A stretch of DNA of 64,000 bases. Origin: Ignavibacteriaceae bacterium (GTDB lineage Bacteria > Bacteroidota > Ignavibacteria > Ignavibacteriales > Ignavibacteriaceae). The notes under the pieces are model-generated. The model had not been told where the DNA came from. It saw only the letters and a list, made by a program, of their open reading frames with translations, and did no database searches. Location of the stretch: contig JARLHC010000050.1 in NCBI GenBank assembly GCA_031292455.1, positions 29,892 to 93,891 on the forward strand, written 5' to 3'. A program made the position numbers and the translations under genes. Below are positions 35,835 through 45,736 of the stretch, in pieces. The stretch's first letter is position 1, and each line of letters opens with the position of its first letter.

Positions 35835-36896
35835 TTATTTAGCTCTCTCATATTGTTTCGGCCATTCAATATCTGCCTTCAAAACATTGGCCGCATGCAG
35901 CGGCCAGTAAGGATTGCGTAATATTTCTCTTGCTAAAAGAACTATGTCTGCCTGTTCTGTCCTTATAATATGGTCCGCCTGTTCCGGAGAAGTGATAAAC
36001 CCAATTCCACCAGTTAGTATTCCGGACTCCTTTTTAATTCTTTCTGAAAAAGGTATCTGGTATCCCGGTCCAGTCGGTATTAAAACTTTTGGTGCATTTC
36101 CCCCACTGGAACAGTCTATAAGGTCGACCCCTGCTTCCTTTAACTTTTTCGAAAGCTCCACTGAGTCTTCAATTCCCCAGCCTCCTTCAACCCAATCCGA
36201 TGATGATATTCTGGCAAATAAAGGAAAGTCCTTTGGTATTGTCTCCCGTACTTCTTTTGCGATCTCTACTGCGAAACGGCATCTGTTGTCAAGGCTCCCT
36301 CCATAGTTATCTTTTCTTAAGTTTGATAGCGGGGATAAGAATTCATGTACAAGATAACCATGAGCCATATGAAGCTCAATTAACTTATACCCGGCAATTA
36401 TGGCTCTTTCGGCTCCTCTGCCAAAATCACCGATCACCATTTGTATATCCTTTTTGTCCATTTCCCTCGGTGTGGGATAATTTTCCGCAAAGTGAACAGG
36501 GCTTGGTGAAATAGTCTGCCATCCCCCTTCTTCTTTGTGAACCTCCCCGGCCCCTTTCCATGGAGAATAAGTTGACCCCTTCCTTCCTGCATGTGCTAAC
36601 TGTATCCCTGGTATACTATTCTGAGATATTATGAAATTAGTAATATTTTTATATGCATCCGCTTGTTGGTCATTCCATATCCCCGCATCTTCAGGTGAAA
36701 TTCTCCCTTCCGGTGAAACCGCAGTAGCTTCCTGGATAATTAAACCTGCCCCGCCTACAGCACGACTCCCTAAATGTACAAGATGCCATTCCGTTGGCAA
36801 TCCGTCAGAACTCGAGTATTGACACATCGGTGAAACCGCTATTCTGTTTTTTAATTCAATGCCTCTTATCCTAAGAGGTGAAAATAGTTTATTCAA
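35835..36896 (-). CDS. Old-yellow-enzyme NADH:flavin oxidoreductase, YqjM/NamA type
   Basis: 353 aa, FMN-dependent ene-reductase on a TIM barrel, cytoplasmic. It begins with LFSPLRIRGIELKNRIAVSPMCQYSS; C25 in SPMCQYSSSDG and the following GLPTEWHLVHLGSRAVGG mark the YqjM-like thermophilic/NamA subgroup. ELHMAHGYLVHEFLSPLSNLR carries the substrate-binding His pair region. Single gene, divergent from the permease at 37055, sharing a 158-bp upstream region. Physiological substrate is usually unknown for this family. Confidence 0.93.
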   Translation of the reverse strand: MNKLFSPLRIRGIELKNRIAVSPMCQYSSSDGLPTEWHLVHLGSRAVGGAGLIIQEATAVSPEGRISPEDAGIWNDQQADAYKNITNFIISQNSIPGIQLAHAGRKGSTYSPWKGAGEVHKEEGGWQTISPSPVHFAENYPTPREMDKKDIQMVIGDFGRGAERAIIAGYKLIELHMAHGYLVHEFLSPLSNLRKDNYGGSLDNRCRFAVEIAKEVRETIPKDFPLFARISSSDWVEGGWGIEDSVELSKKLKEAGVDLIDCSSGGNAPKVLIPTGPGYQIPFSERIKKESGILTGGIGFITSPEQADHIIRTEQADIVLLAREILRNPYWPLHAANVLKADIEWPKQYERAK

Positions 36897-37054
36897 TTGT
36901 GGTTTTGTCCTTAATAATTTATTTATAACTCAATTTAATAAGTTTAATTTCAAAACAAATTAATCTGAATCAATTCAAATATCGTCCCGCTCTTTTTTCA
37001 TTTTACCCATTTAAACATTATTTTCCATAAGTATAAATAATATTTATCGCTGCT

Positions 37055-38650
37055 ATGGAAACATCTTTCAGATATAAATGGTTCGTTAAAGAAGACCTTA
37101 ACGGATTCTTTGGACTCATGTTCGATAATGTGACAGTGCTTTCATTCCTCGCCGGTATCCTTATCTTCGTGTTTAAATTCCCTGCCGACATTGTCTATTC
37201 CAGAATGTTCCCGGGTACTGCACTTGGAGTTTTGGTAGGCGATATTGTTTACACTGTAATGGCATTTCGGCTCGCAAAGAAGACTAATAACCATAATGTT
37301 ACGGCTATGCCGCTGGGACTCGATACCCCATCAACTATAGGTATTGCTTTAACTGTACTTGGACCCGCATTCCTCTACTTGAAATCTAAAGGAATGGCAG
37401 AACATGATGCCGCTATGATGACTTGGTATATCGGTATGGCCACTATGATACTTATTGGGATTATTAAAATACTTTTCTCGTTTATTGGCGGTTGGGTTCA
37501 GAAGATAGTCCCCCAGGCAGGATTGCTTGGAAGCTTAGCTGGTATTGGGCTTGCACTTATTGGCTTTACTCCTCTGTTAGATATTTTTAGTCTCCCTATT
37601 ATCGGCGTAATGTCCTTGGGATTAATTATCTATACACTAATTGCTAAAATCCAGCTTCCTAGAAACTTCCCTGGCGTTTTTGCTGCTGTTGTTTTTGGAT
37701 CAATTCTCTATTATATATTAGCTCCTATGGGATTACTCGGGGTTTCTTTTTCTTTCAATGTTCCTCAGCTTCATATGGGAGTTCCTATCCCTACGCTTGG
37801 ATTTCTCCAGGGATTTACAGAAGCATTAAAGTATCTCCCGATAGCATTTCCGTTTGCCCTTCTTACTATTGTCGGCGGAATAAATGTTACAGAAAGTGCA
37901 AGAGTAGCTGGTGATGATTATAATACTAGAAACATATTACTAACTGAAGCCGGCTCTACTTTAATAGCAGGACTTTTTGGCGGGGTTGCTCAGACAACTC
38001 CCTATATAGGCCAGCCTGCTTATAAATCAATGGGAAGTAGGGCAGGATATACACTCCTTACAGGATTATTCATAGGGCTCGGCGGAATCTTCGGCTACAT
38101 TTCTTTTATTGTCGAATTCATTCCTCGCCCTGTGCTTGCTCCTATTTTAATATTTGTTGCTCTTGATATAATAACACAATCATTTAAGGCTACTCCTCCA
38201 AAACATGCACCCGCTGTGGCTTTTGCTTTTTTCCCTACCGTCGCACGGCTCCTGCAAATTAAATTGTCAAACCCGGATCTGGTTCCAATAGATAAATTTA
38301 ATTATTTCTTAATGCAGCCTGGTAAAGTAATTCCAGAACTTTTGGTAACAGTTGCACTTGGGAATGGGTTTATTTTAACTGCAATGCTTTGGGGTGCTTT
38401 TATAGCTAAACTAATCGATAAGCAGCTTAGAGCAGCTGCAGCATTTTTAGTTATTACCGCTTTCCTCACTTTCTTTGGGGTTATCCATTCTGCTATACCG
38501 GAAGGAAGTATGTATTTCCCTTGGCAGCTCCCGCCTCAGTTAGCTGTAGTTCCGTACCAATTTACCGCCGCATATGTATTGCTTGCAGCTATGTTTATAA
38601 TCTTTTCATTTACAATTGATGGAGCTAAAGAAAAATATCAGGTAGATTGA
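37055..38650 (+). CDS. NCS2/AzgA-like purine or uracil permease
   Basis: 531 aa with about 12-14 membrane helices. The family appears in FPADIVYSRMFPGTALG, NHNVTAMPLGLDTPS (strand-helix substrate region), GGINVTESARVAGDDYNT and GLFGGVAQTTPYIGQPAYKSMGSR, the last being the characteristic NCS2-fold segment near helix 10. It should import a nucleobase or related compound with a cation across the inner membrane. Substrate cannot be told. No purine salvage genes are adjacent; it is followed by the outer-membrane protein 38745-39896, possibly in one transcript. Confidence 0.85.
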   Translation: METSFRYKWFVKEDLNGFFGLMFDNVTVLSFLAGILIFVFKFPADIVYSRMFPGTALGVLVGDIVYTVMAFRLAKKTNNHNVTAMPLGLDTPSTIGIALTVLGPAFLYLKSKGMAEHDAAMMTWYIGMATMILIGIIKILFSFIGGWVQKIVPQAGLLGSLAGIGLALIGFTPLLDIFSLPIIGVMSLGLIIYTLIAKIQLPRNFPGVFAAVVFGSILYYILAPMGLLGVSFSFNVPQLHMGVPIPTLGFLQGFTEALKYLPIAFPFALLTIVGGINVTESARVAGDDYNTRNILLTEAGSTLIAGLFGGVAQTTPYIGQPAYKSMGSRAGYTLLTGLFIGLGGIFGYISFIVEFIPRPVLAPILIFVALDIITQSFKATPPKHAPAVAFAFFPTVARLLQIKLSNPDLVPIDKFNYFLMQPGKVIPELLVTVALGNGFILTAMLWGAFIAKLIDKQLRAAAAFLVITAFLTFFGVIHSAIPEGSMYFPWQLPPQLAVVPYQFTAAYVLLAAMFIIFSFTIDGAKEKYQVD

Positions 38651-38744
38651 TTAAGATGATCACTTATATTTCGGGATTCAGGTCTATTATAGTGTTATTT
38701 CTGTTTTCTTAATACAATCTTATAAACAACAAAAAGGATATACT

Positions 38745-39896
38745 ATGAGTACACTAAAATTTACTGTCTGGTTTCTATTTTTTAGTTCCTTCCTTTTAGC
38801 TCAGAATGTCTCTGTATCTGATTATAATGTGCCAATAAGTACTGCTAAAATATTAAGACTTAATGGTACATATAACTGGTCGCAGTCATCGAATGATACA
38901 CTTACGGTTGTTACCGCTAACAATGCTGCGGCAACTTTAACTCTGAGATCATTTTATTCATCTCTTCCTTTTGCTTGGTTTTTTGATGTCGACGCAACAG
39001 GAGGAAAATCATTTTCAGATTGGACCCACGATATAAGCCTCCGCCCAAGCATCCGTAAATATGTATGGGATGATCAGGATTGGTTTGGTTTTGCAGCATT
39101 TGACATGAGACATGCAAATACATTTAAACAAATCGAATCTAATCTGCAGTTGGGCGGCGGATATGGCCGCTATATAAACGCAACCGCTTTGGCTAAAGCA
39201 GTTAGAATTGAAGAACATCTGTTAAATGAAGGCGTAATTAAAGACCATATGCCGAAAGAAACAATGATTAAAATTGCTAATATTATTGAAAGAGAATCCG
39301 AATTTCAGGGTGTCTATGGTGCTACTTATGAGAAACAATGGTACGAAGCCATCGAACAGGAAATAAAAGCTTCCGGTTTACTCGTGGGCGATGCTCTCGG
39401 CGCAATAGGTCTTCTAAGAACCCAGCAGGTTCTTAAGGGAATAAATGAGATTGTCAATCCTCGATATTATGGCTGGGATTTAAATCTGGGAGTTTCATTT
39501 AATCTTTCTAAACGCGATAAATCTCCTACAAATTCACCTGCTCTTACTGTAAGCGGTAGGTTTTCTAATCCTATCGGTTGGCGGGCGCAAATAGATGCGT
39601 TTGCCAGTGTTGGCACTCCGATTGATTCAACTTTTTTCAACCAGGTGATAACAACTGCTGGAATAAATTATCTGTACGAATTAAGCAACAGGATTAACTT
39701 TGTTGCAAGCTATAATTTAAATTATACAGCCCCGGCCGCCGGTACAGCATATGCAGATCATAATTTAACCGGCTCTTTCGTCTTTTATCTTGAGAATTAT
39801 ATCAATTTGGGTATTAATGCTACTATGGTAAGAAACGGTCAAACTAAAGAAACTGATCTCAACTCAAGCGTAACTCTGCAGTATAATTTCTTTTAA
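38745..39896 (+). CDS. Outer-membrane beta-barrel protein with helical insert
   Basis: 383 aa. A signal peptide ends at SSFLLAQ (about 20). Short alternating strands (residues about 35-140 and 240-383) and a C-terminal aromatic residue (QYNFF) indicate an outer-membrane beta-barrel. Between about 145 and 225 lies a long helical segment (AKAVRIEEHLLNEGVIKDH and IEQEIKASGLLVGDALGAIG) that would form a periplasmic or extracellular insert. I recognise no family. It follows the permease by 94 nt. The ORF is complete and is followed by a hairpin. Confidence 0.7.
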   Translation: MSTLKFTVWFLFFSSFLLAQNVSVSDYNVPISTAKILRLNGTYNWSQSSNDTLTVVTANNAAATLTLRSFYSSLPFAWFFDVDATGGKSFSDWTHDISLRPSIRKYVWDDQDWFGFAAFDMRHANTFKQIESNLQLGGGYGRYINATALAKAVRIEEHLLNEGVIKDHMPKETMIKIANIIERESEFQGVYGATYEKQWYEAIEQEIKASGLLVGDALGAIGLLRTQQVLKGINEIVNPRYYGWDLNLGVSFNLSKRDKSPTNSPALTVSGRFSNPIGWRAQIDAFASVGTPIDSTFFNQVITTAGINYLYELSNRINFVASYNLNYTAPAAGTAYADHNLTGSFVFYLENYINLGINATMVRNGQTKETDLNSSVTLQYNFF

Positions 39897-39913
39897 CACT
39901 TTTATTTTTCCCT

Positions 39914-39943
39914 GGAGATCGTCTCGTAACGAAGACGGTCTCC
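39914..39943 (+). terminator. Terminator after the outer-membrane protein gene
   Basis: 11-bp stem with one G-T pair (GGAGATCGTCT / AGACGGTCTCC), 8-nt loop, 17 nt past the stop. The following T-tract is weak. Confidence 0.65.
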
Positions 39944-40113
39944 TGTTCTTAGTTATAGAGGCTAAGTATGATTACATGCAAAGCAACATATCTTCTTATG
40001 CCCCTTTTTTAGATTTAATTACTTCTGGATGATTTCCTGTCTGTTAATCCTTTTTCACTTTACTTTTGTCACAATAGTAATATTTTGGACTAAAATAATC
40101 ATTAAACACTTTT

Positions 40114-40920
40114 ATGACTAACACCATCCTCGAAGCTAAAAACTTAACAAAGAAATTTGGCGATATTAAAGCTGTAGACTCAATCTCCTTTGCAATAGAT
40201 AAAGGGGAAGTGTTCGGGATCGTCGGCCCTAATGGGGCAGGGAAGACTACAACAATCAAGATACTCACTACTCTTCTTCCTCCTACATCTGGCGAAGCTT
40301 TTGCGGGCGGATATAATGTCGTAAAGTTTCCTTCCAAAGTAAGAAGGATAATCGGTTATGTACCCCAGCTCCTTTCTGCCGATGGAACTCTTAGTGGATA
40401 CGAAAACCTCCTGATGTTTGCTAAGCTCTATGATATCCCTAAAAAAGAGAGAGAAAAAAGAATTAGCGAGTCACTCCATTTTATGGGACTCGAAGCATCC
40501 GCAGATAAACTTGTCAAAAGTTACTCGGGCGGCATGATTCGCCGGCTTGAAATTGCTCAGTCTGTACTCCACCGCCCTGCAATTCTCTTTCTCGATGAGC
40601 CTACAATCGGACTCGATCCTGTTGCTAGGGAAGCGGTTTGGGAGTATGTTAAAGTAATTGCACAGCATGGGACTACTGTACTTATGACTACCCACTACCT
40701 CGAAGAGGCCGATGCTATGTGCAGCAGGATAGCTATCATGATCCGGGGCCGTATTGCCGCTATCGATTCCCCGCTTAATCTTAAACTATCTGTTGGCGAT
40801 AAGAATATTTCCCTTAATAAAGTGTTTGAATCTTATATCGATAAATCAATTGACTCTGAAGAATCAGGAAATTATAAAGATGTATCAAGAACTAGACGCA
40901 CTGCCAAAAGACTTGGCTGA
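40114..40920 (+). CDS. ABC exporter ATP-binding protein, DrrA/CcmA-like
   Basis: 268 aa. Walker A is GPNGAGKTTTIKIL (about 40-53), the signature is SYSGGMIRRLEIAQS, Walker B is AILFLDEPTIGLD, and the switch His is in MTTHYLEEADAM. These are the features of ABC-2 type exporter ATPases. It overlaps its permease partner by 41 nt. The C-terminal about 40 residues past the NBD are not conserved-looking. The transported substrate is unknown; drug, lipid or polysaccharide are all possible. Confidence 0.92.
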   Translation: MTNTILEAKNLTKKFGDIKAVDSISFAIDKGEVFGIVGPNGAGKTTTIKILTTLLPPTSGEAFAGGYNVVKFPSKVRRIIGYVPQLLSADGTLSGYENLLMFAKLYDIPKKEREKRISESLHFMGLEASADKLVKSYSGGMIRRLEIAQSVLHRPAILFLDEPTIGLDPVAREAVWEYVKVIAQHGTTVLMTTHYLEEADAMCSRIAIMIRGRIAAIDSPLNLKLSVGDKNISLNKVFESYIDKSIDSEESGNYKDVSRTRRTAKRLG

Positions 40921-41713
40921 AAAAACTAATCTCATAGCAGGGTTCCTTAGCTTCTTTCGTAAAACCTTGGTTATTACTGAACTAGAAGTTAGAAAATTAC
41001 GCCACGACCCTACTGAGCTTTTTACCCGTGCTATACAGCCTGCATTATGGATGCTTGTTTTCGGCGAGGTCTTTAGTCGCGTTAGAGCTATCCCAACTGG
41101 CAACTTTGGTTATCTCGACTTTATGGCTCCCGGCATTCTTGCACAAAGTGTTTTATTCGTAGCTATTTTTTATGGAATAGGTATTATATGGGAACGCGAC
41201 CTGGGCATAGTACATAAATTCCTTGCAAGCCCCGTTCCCCGTGCTGCACTCGTTCTCGGTAAAGCACTTTCCGCAGGTATCAGAGCTCTTTCTCAGGGGA
41301 TTATAATCTATATCCTCTCCCTCCTGCTTGGCGTCCATATCTCCTTTGCCCCTCTTTCAATTCTTGGAATCATTCTTGTTATTATTATAAGTGCAGCACT
41401 ATTTTCAACTCTCTCCCTAATTATCGCATGCATTGTAAAGACTAGGGAACGTTTCATGGGAATCGGACAGGTAATCACTATGCCCCTCTTTTTCGCAAGC
41501 AATGCTATCTATCCGGTTGCTATTATGCCCGATTGGCTTAAAGTTATCGCGCATATAAATCCCTTAACATATCAGGTCGATGCTCTCCGTTCACTTATGC
41601 TTATCGGAGGTACAAGTATGTACGGACTTACTTTTGATATCTCCATTTTGATTATTTCTCTCTTCATTCTTATAGTAATAGGTGCAAAAATCTACCCGAA
41701 TGTTGCAAGGTAA
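40880..41713 (+). CDS. ABC-2 type exporter permease
   Basis: 277 aa from ATG 40880, which has AGGA 10 nt upstream and gives MYQELDALPKDLAEK; an earlier in-frame start at 40754 would run inside the ATPase gene and is unlikely. About six membrane helices follow residue 50. The PTGNFGYLDFMAPGILAQSV block and NPLTYQVDALRSLML near the C-terminus are typical of DrrB-like ABC-2 permeases. Together with 40114-40920 it forms a two-gene exporter whose substrate is unknown. Confidence 0.9.
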   Translation: MYQELDALPKDLAEKTNLIAGFLSFFRKTLVITELEVRKLRHDPTELFTRAIQPALWMLVFGEVFSRVRAIPTGNFGYLDFMAPGILAQSVLFVAIFYGIGIIWERDLGIVHKFLASPVPRAALVLGKALSAGIRALSQGIIIYILSLLLGVHISFAPLSILGIILVIIISAALFSTLSLIIACIVKTRERFMGIGQVITMPLFFASNAIYPVAIMPDWLKVIAHINPLTYQVDALRSLMLIGGTSMYGLTFDISILIISLFILIVIGAKIYPNVAR

Positions 41714-41905
41714 CCATAGTATCTAATCCTATTTGCCCCTTTCCGGCCCCTTTTTGTTTATTATTTGCCAATTATCCTCCTGGGTTTCAAAAATCTTGGC
41801 GGTATTTCTATTCGGGCATATTATCCGAAATCCTCCCTTAGTGGCGCTTGCAGGTTTAATTTGCTTTGCTTATTTATATTATAACTATTAATTAGAAAAG
41901 TATAG

Positions 41906-43867
41906 ATGAACCAGTTTACGATAATTAAGGATATCGTTTTAATTCTCCTTGTCTCTCTTCCTATTATCTTTCTCTTCAGAAAGATAAACCTCCCCAGCAT
42001 TACCGGCTTCCTTATTGCAGGAATGCTTATCGGCCCTTACGGATTCCATATTATATCAGATATAGAAGTCATTCAGACAATGGCAGAAGTGGGAGTTATC
42101 CTGCTCCTCTTTACTATTGGTCTTGAAGTAAATCCCGGTTCACTTTCTAAAATGAAGAAGTTCCTGCTTTATTCCGGGGGCTTCCAGGTTGCCCTCTCAG
42201 TTATTATTCCGGCGCTTATATTCTTACTATTTAAAATCCCTTTGAGTAAAGGCATCTTCCTTGGAATGCTGATTAGCCTTTCAAGCACAGCCATAGTACT
42301 AAAGATCCTTTCTGAAAAGGATCAGGTTGATTCCCCACATGGCAGAATTACGTTGGGTATTCTGGTCTTTCAGGATCTCGCCGTGGTCCCCATGTTTATT
42401 ATACTTCCTCTCCTTGGTTCAGATCAGGCATCGTCCACTTTTACTTACCTTGTGCAGTTCTTCCTTGCATTCGGAGCTCTTGCATTAATAATCATTATCT
42501 CCCGCTTCATTATGCCAAAAGTGCTATACCAGCTGGCACATCTTAGGATAAGGGAAGCATTTACTATCGGCACCGTTCTACTACTTCTTGGCACTGCTTA
42601 CCTTACACATGCATTGGGATTATCATTCGCAATAGGCGCATTCATAGCCGGAGTAATATTGTCCGATTCAGATTTCAGCCATCAGGTTACTTCAGAAATA
42701 CTCCCCCTGAAGGATATCTTCAACAGTATCTTCTTTGTTTCAATAGGCCTCCTGCTTAATTTAAGTTTCTTAATTGAGTCATTTACCCTTATCGCCCTTG
42801 TAGTCATCTCCATTATTCTCTTCAAGTCATTCCTTGTGTTTATAATTATAAGAATACTCCATTACCCTGTAAGGACAGCTGTTCTCACAGGACTCGCACT
42901 TGCTCAGGTTGGTGAATTCTCTTTTGTCCTTGCTCAGGAAGGAATGACCTATCACCTTCTCGAAAGTAATTTGTATAATATCTTCCTTGCTTCTTCAATA
43001 TTTACTATGCTCTTAACACCACTTATCCTGCAACTCGCTCCCCTTATCGCTAATAAGCTTTCTAAAATTGCTCCCGTATTTACTGAAACTAAAAAAGCTA
43101 AGTTTAACGATCATGTTATTATAGCAGGATTCGGATTAAACGGAAGAAATCTTGCCCGCGTATTAAAAGAAGCAGGAATCCTCTATGTTGTAATTGAATT
43201 AAATCCCGATACTATTAAAGAAGGGAAATTAAAAGGGGAGAATATGATTTATGGGGATATAACAAAAGAAGAAATTCTTCTGTATGCTGGCATTAAAACA
43301 GCGCGTGTTATTGTATTTGCTATATCAGATCCTCCCTCTACTAAATCGGCACTTAAAATTGCCAAGTCCAATAATCCCTCAATTAAAGCGATTGTAAGAA
43401 CTCGATATATAGATGAAATTGATGAGCTTATTCTCCTCGGTGCCGATGAAATCATTCCTGAAGAGTTTGAAACTTCTCTCCAGATATTCAGTAAGGTTCT
43501 CCAAAAATATCATTTTCCCCTGAATATTATTATGCAGCAGGTCTCAATCCTTAGAAGTGAATCATATAGTCTCCTCAGAAAAGAAAAAACTGAAGTCAGT
43601 TCTTTTAGCCACTTGGATGAAATATTAGCAGCAGGACTTACAAGTACTTATTATATCAACGAAGATAACTATCACACAGGACAAACTCTCGCGCAGTTAA
43701 ATTTACGGTCACAAACGGACGCTACAATTATCGCAATTGTAAGAGGCAACCGGACTATATCCACACCCTCCGCTAAAGATACAATTGAATCCGGTGATAC
43801 CCTGGTAATTACCGGAACGCATAAATCTGTAGACCTTGCTTTCTCACTGTTGGATGGCAAACAATAA
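41906..43867 (+). CDS. Kef-type CPA2 cation:proton antiporter with TrkA-N and TrkA-C domains
   Basis: 653 aa. About 12-13 membrane helices (1-390) carry the CPA2 exchanger; segments NLPSITGFLIAGMLIGPYG and SLSSTAIVLKILSEKDQ are diagnostic. The cytoplasmic TrkA-N Rossmann domain begins DHVIIAGFGLNGRNLARVLK (about 405-525) and ends near SKVLQKYHFP; a TrkA-C (RCK-C) domain runs about 565-650. It should exchange K+ or Na+ for protons under nucleotide control. It precedes the DODA-type gene by 17 nt and may share a transcript. Confidence 0.93.
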   Translation: MNQFTIIKDIVLILLVSLPIIFLFRKINLPSITGFLIAGMLIGPYGFHIISDIEVIQTMAEVGVILLLFTIGLEVNPGSLSKMKKFLLYSGGFQVALSVIIPALIFLLFKIPLSKGIFLGMLISLSSTAIVLKILSEKDQVDSPHGRITLGILVFQDLAVVPMFIILPLLGSDQASSTFTYLVQFFLAFGALALIIIISRFIMPKVLYQLAHLRIREAFTIGTVLLLLGTAYLTHALGLSFAIGAFIAGVILSDSDFSHQVTSEILPLKDIFNSIFFVSIGLLLNLSFLIESFTLIALVVISIILFKSFLVFIIIRILHYPVRTAVLTGLALAQVGEFSFVLAQEGMTYHLLESNLYNIFLASSIFTMLLTPLILQLAPLIANKLSKIAPVFTETKKAKFNDHVIIAGFGLNGRNLARVLKEAGILYVVIELNPDTIKEGKLKGENMIYGDITKEEILLYAGIKTARVIVFAISDPPSTKSALKIAKSNNPSIKAIVRTRYIDEIDELILLGADEIIPEEFETSLQIFSKVLQKYHFPLNIIMQQVSILRSESYSLLRKEKTEVSSFSHLDEILAAGLTSTYYINEDNYHTGQTLAQLNLRSQTDATIIAIVRGNRTISTPSAKDTIESGDTLVITGTHKSVDLAFSLLDGKQ

Positions 43868-43884
43868 AAAAATGGAGAAACTAA

Positions 43885-44685
43885 TTGAATTCTGAAATAA
43901 CTAAAACTGCCAAAATGCCCGTTCTCTTTATTGGCCATGGCAATCCGATGAATGCTATTTACGATAACTTATTTACTCAAACCCTTTCCTCATATGGAAA
44001 AGAGCTTGGAAATCTGAGTCCATCTGCTGTCTTGGTAATTTCCGCTCATTGGCTATCAAAAGGAACGTATGTGTCGACTATACTCACTCCTCCTACCATC
44101 CACGATTTCAGCGGATTTCCTGATGAATTGTTTCAGGTTCAGTATCCCGCTCCTGGATCTCCTGCCCTTGCTCTCGAAACAAAAAAACTAATTACTTCAA
44201 TAAATGTTGAAGAAGATAATAAATTTGGGCTCGATCACGGTGCCTGGAGTATATTAAAACATCTGTTTCCCCTTGCCGATATCCCGGTTTACCAGTTAAG
44301 TATCGATTATAAAAAATCTCCTCAATGGCATTTCGATCTTGCCAGAGAACTAAAACCTCTGCGCGAAAAAGGAGTTCTCATAATCGGTAGTGGTAATATT
44401 GTTCATAATCTGTATATGGTCGACTTTTCCAATTCAGCCAAGCCTTTCCCTTGGGCTGTTGAATTTGATGAACTTGTTAAAATTCGCCTCCTTGATAAAA
44501 AATATGAATCCCTTACTGATTACAAGGATATAGGAAATTCATACCTTGCTGTCCCCTCAAATGATCATTACCTCCCCATGATGTATACACTTGGCCTGGC
44601 GGATAAAGATGAACCTTTACAATTCATATATGAAGAAATCCAGAATGCAACTATAAGCATGAGGTCATTTAGAATTGGAAATTAA
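43885..44685 (+). CDS. LigB/DODA-type extradiol dioxygenase (YgiD-like)
   Basis: 266 aa from TTG 43885, which has GGAGAAA 8 nt upstream; ATG 43915 is the alternative and begins at the conserved MPVLFIGHGNPM. Metal ligands are visible as His in FIGHGNPMNAI and VISAHWLSKGTY and downstream in LDHGAWSILKHLFP and GSGNIVHNLY. The family contains 4,5-DOPA extradiol dioxygenase and the related YgiD proteins. The physiological substrate in such bacteria is rarely known. It may be co-transcribed with the antiporter, a pairing I cannot explain. Confidence 0.88.
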   Translation: MNSEITKTAKMPVLFIGHGNPMNAIYDNLFTQTLSSYGKELGNLSPSAVLVISAHWLSKGTYVSTILTPPTIHDFSGFPDELFQVQYPAPGSPALALETKKLITSINVEEDNKFGLDHGAWSILKHLFPLADIPVYQLSIDYKKSPQWHFDLARELKPLREKGVLIIGSGNIVHNLYMVDFSNSAKPFPWAVEFDELVKIRLLDKKYESLTDYKDIGNSYLAVPSNDHYLPMMYTLGLADKDEPLQFIYEEIQNATISMRSFRIGN

Positions 44686-44880
44686 AAGTAAGTTTTTCTG
44701 AAAGGTAATTAATTCTCTGCTCTATGTAAAAAATACCACTTCTTAATTCAATAGAATCTGCGTTTTTAGCCCTAAATAGTATTTTCCTTCCCTGGATTTT
44801 CTGGCACTCCATTTGAATATATATAATCAGAAAATAGAAAATAGCACCTCTCAAGAGTTAACCGGAAATCGGTTCTCTTT

Positions 44881-44910
44881 AAAAGCGTCTCACGAAAGTT
44901 TGACGCTTTT
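44881..44910 (+). terminator. Rho-independent terminator after the dioxygenase gene
   Basis: Perfect 9-bp stem AAAAGCGTC / GACGCTTTT with a 12-nt loop, then TTATT. It lies 195 nt past the stop and faces the convergent hydrolase gene at 44960. Confidence 0.75.
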
Positions 44911-44959
44911 TTATTCCCTATATTAGTTCCTTTGCTTTTATTATTTGACATCTAAATTA

Positions 44960-45736
44960 TTACGACAAAGAATTGCTGTAAAATTTCAATGCCATATCCG
45001 CAACATCATTCAGATATTCGTTGAATCTGTGATCCGCCCCTTCAATAATCTCAAGTTTTGATCCCTTTGGTAGCAATCTCATCCCTTCACGGGAGATTTC
45101 CGATAACCTCAACTCCTCTTCCCCTTGGTTGCCATGAATAATAAGTACAGGACATTCTGCCTTACGAAGGAGTTCCTCCTGGTTTATGTGGTCAAAATCC
45201 TCAAGCATCTCCCTATTGATGATTACTACATCTCTTAGCTCTCCTTCCTTTTTAATCATCATGTAGCCTGTTCTCTTCAGTTCTTCCATCTGCTGTTCCG
45301 AATAATTGTTATCCCAGTAATAATTTATGCTCCCGGTTACAGCACCTACTAATGCCATACTCCCGATATCCTTACTGCATGCGCGGAGACTCACAAGCGA
45401 CCCATAGCTTTGTCCGAATAATCCGATGTTCGAGTATCCTCTGTGTTTGGCATACTTTATTACTGCAAGCAGATCATGAACAGCGTTTTCAGGAGTTAAT
45501 ATCTCATCATCGCTTTCGCCGCATCCGCAGTAATCATATGCTATTACTCCGTATCCGGCTTCATAAAATCGTTGAGCTATCCTGTCAAATCTTCCATTCA
45601 TCGATTTATCCCCTGTGAACCCTGCCGACATTATTATTATTGACTCTGTCCCTGAAAACCAATGGTTAGCCGCTATTATAAATCCTCGATTGTTCCTTAT
45701 AAAAATTTTAACCATTGAATCTTTCCGCATATACAT
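44960..45736 (-). CDS. Alpha/beta hydrolase of the serine-aminopeptidase-like group
   Basis: 258 aa. Canonical fold elements are AYDYCGCGESDDE, the nucleophile elbow GLFGQSYGSLV (S110), and a late His in EGADHRFNEYL; a possible acid is the acidic run after VLIIHGN. These suit the cytosolic esterase/peptidase group without a specific substrate. No signal peptide, so cytoplasmic. Start: ATG at 45736, preceded by GAGAG, or an internal Met at residue 8. Single gene with no obvious operon partner. Confidence 0.85.
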   Translation of the reverse strand: MYMRKDSMVKIFIRNNRGFIIAANHWFSGTESIIIMSAGFTGDKSMNGRFDRIAQRFYEAGYGVIAYDYCGCGESDDEILTPENAVHDLLAVIKYAKHRGYSNIGLFGQSYGSLVSLRACSKDIGSMALVGAVTGSINYYWDNNYSEQQMEELKRTGYMMIKKEGELRDVVIINREMLEDFDHINQEELLRKAECPVLIIHGNQGEEELRLSEISREGMRLLPKGSKLEIIEGADHRFNEYLNDVADMALKFYSNSLS

